The translations under genes and the position numbers were made by a program. 5,256 bases of DNA, from the NCBI GenBank assembly GCA_958431945.1, contig CAUASQ010000112.1:1-5256 (forward strand), read 5' to 3'. The stretch comes from an uncultured Collinsella sp. Its GTDB lineage: Bacteria > Actinomycetota > Coriobacteriia > Coriobacteriales > Coriobacteriaceae. Positions 5,139-5,256 of the stretch are shown here, one piece after another; the first letter of the stretch is position 1, and every line of letters begins with the position of its first letter. Under the pieces are notes generated by a model, which saw nothing but the letters and a program-made list of their open reading frames with translations, made no database searches and was not told the DNA's origin.

Positions 5139-5256
5139 ATGAGGGGCATGGGAGACACAACCGCATATCTGCATCGGGGCATTCGGGAGATTATATGCCT
5201 GGCGCTGTTCTTCTTCACGTTTTTGGCGTGCGAGTATCTCTTTGATGTGCGCATGG
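5139..5256 (+). CDS. Membrane protein N-terminus, probably a LuxR-type membrane-bound regulator (truncated by window)
   Basis: Only the first 39 codons are present and the frame is open to the right edge. The peptide begins MRGMGDTTAY and then has a hydrophobic stretch, EIICLALFFFTFLACEYLF (residues 17-35), followed by DVRM. Charged residues followed by a first transmembrane helix resemble the start of the multi-pass, LuxR-tailed transcriptional regulators common in Coriobacteriia, but the DNA-binding domain lies outside the window, so this is a guess by analogy. GGGGG (5128-5132), six bases before the ATG at 5139, serves as ribosome binding site. The ATG at 5148 is less likely because GAGGGG is only one base away from it. 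Other membrane proteins, including transporters, remain possible. Confidence 0.5.
   Translation, partial: MRGMGDTTAYLHRGIREIICLALFFFTFLACEYLFDVRM

Overview
The window most resembles a GC-rich gut actinobacterium of the class Coriobacteriia, with Collinsella or a close relative as the best guess. The grounds are GC-rich genes with mostly C- or G-ending codons, strong GGAGG-type ribosome binding sites, AT-richer intergenic control regions, and a truncated gene at the right edge whose N-terminus looks like the membrane-anchored LuxR-type regulators that are abundant in that class. The lineage is inferred from sequence style and was not tested by alignment.

Layout. (1) 40-1377, minus strand: a cytoplasmic EstA-like serine esterase/peptidase with an N-terminal Ig-like region and a C-terminal alpha/beta-hydrolase domain. 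(2) 1378-1867: a 490-bp AT-rich divergent control region. It holds several TAAAC/GTTTA palindromes and half-sites, plausible promoters facing both ways, a perfect 7-bp inverted repeat and a CGTTCACC direct repeat. (3) 1868-3295, plus strand: a PTS EIIBC sugar permease of the glucose superfamily with no EIIA domain. (4) 3296-3506: a strong intrinsic terminator with a GCAA loop, then a structured leader. (5) 3507-4820, plus strand: a DUF4038-type glycoside hydrolase (GH140/apiosidase-like) with no signal peptide. (6) 4821-5138: an intergenic region with a long perfect inverted repeat and an overlapping second hairpin, resembling a REP or MITE-like unit. (7) 5139 to the right edge, plus strand: the start of a membrane protein, probably a LuxR-type regulator.

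How the genes may work together. The esterase and the permease are transcribed divergently from one region rich in a shared operator-like motif, and the hydrolase follows the permease on the same strand. The simplest reading is a small catabolic locus for a plant-type glycoside. The PTS would import and phosphorylate the sugar, the cytoplasmic DUF4038 enzyme would cut a glycosidic bond inside the cell, and the esterase would remove an acyl group or act on a related ester. The permease needs an EIIA encoded elsewhere. No regulator, EIIA or phospho-glycosidase lies in the window. The substrate cannot be read from the sequence; apiosyl-glucosides are a hypothesis based only on the GH140 resemblance.
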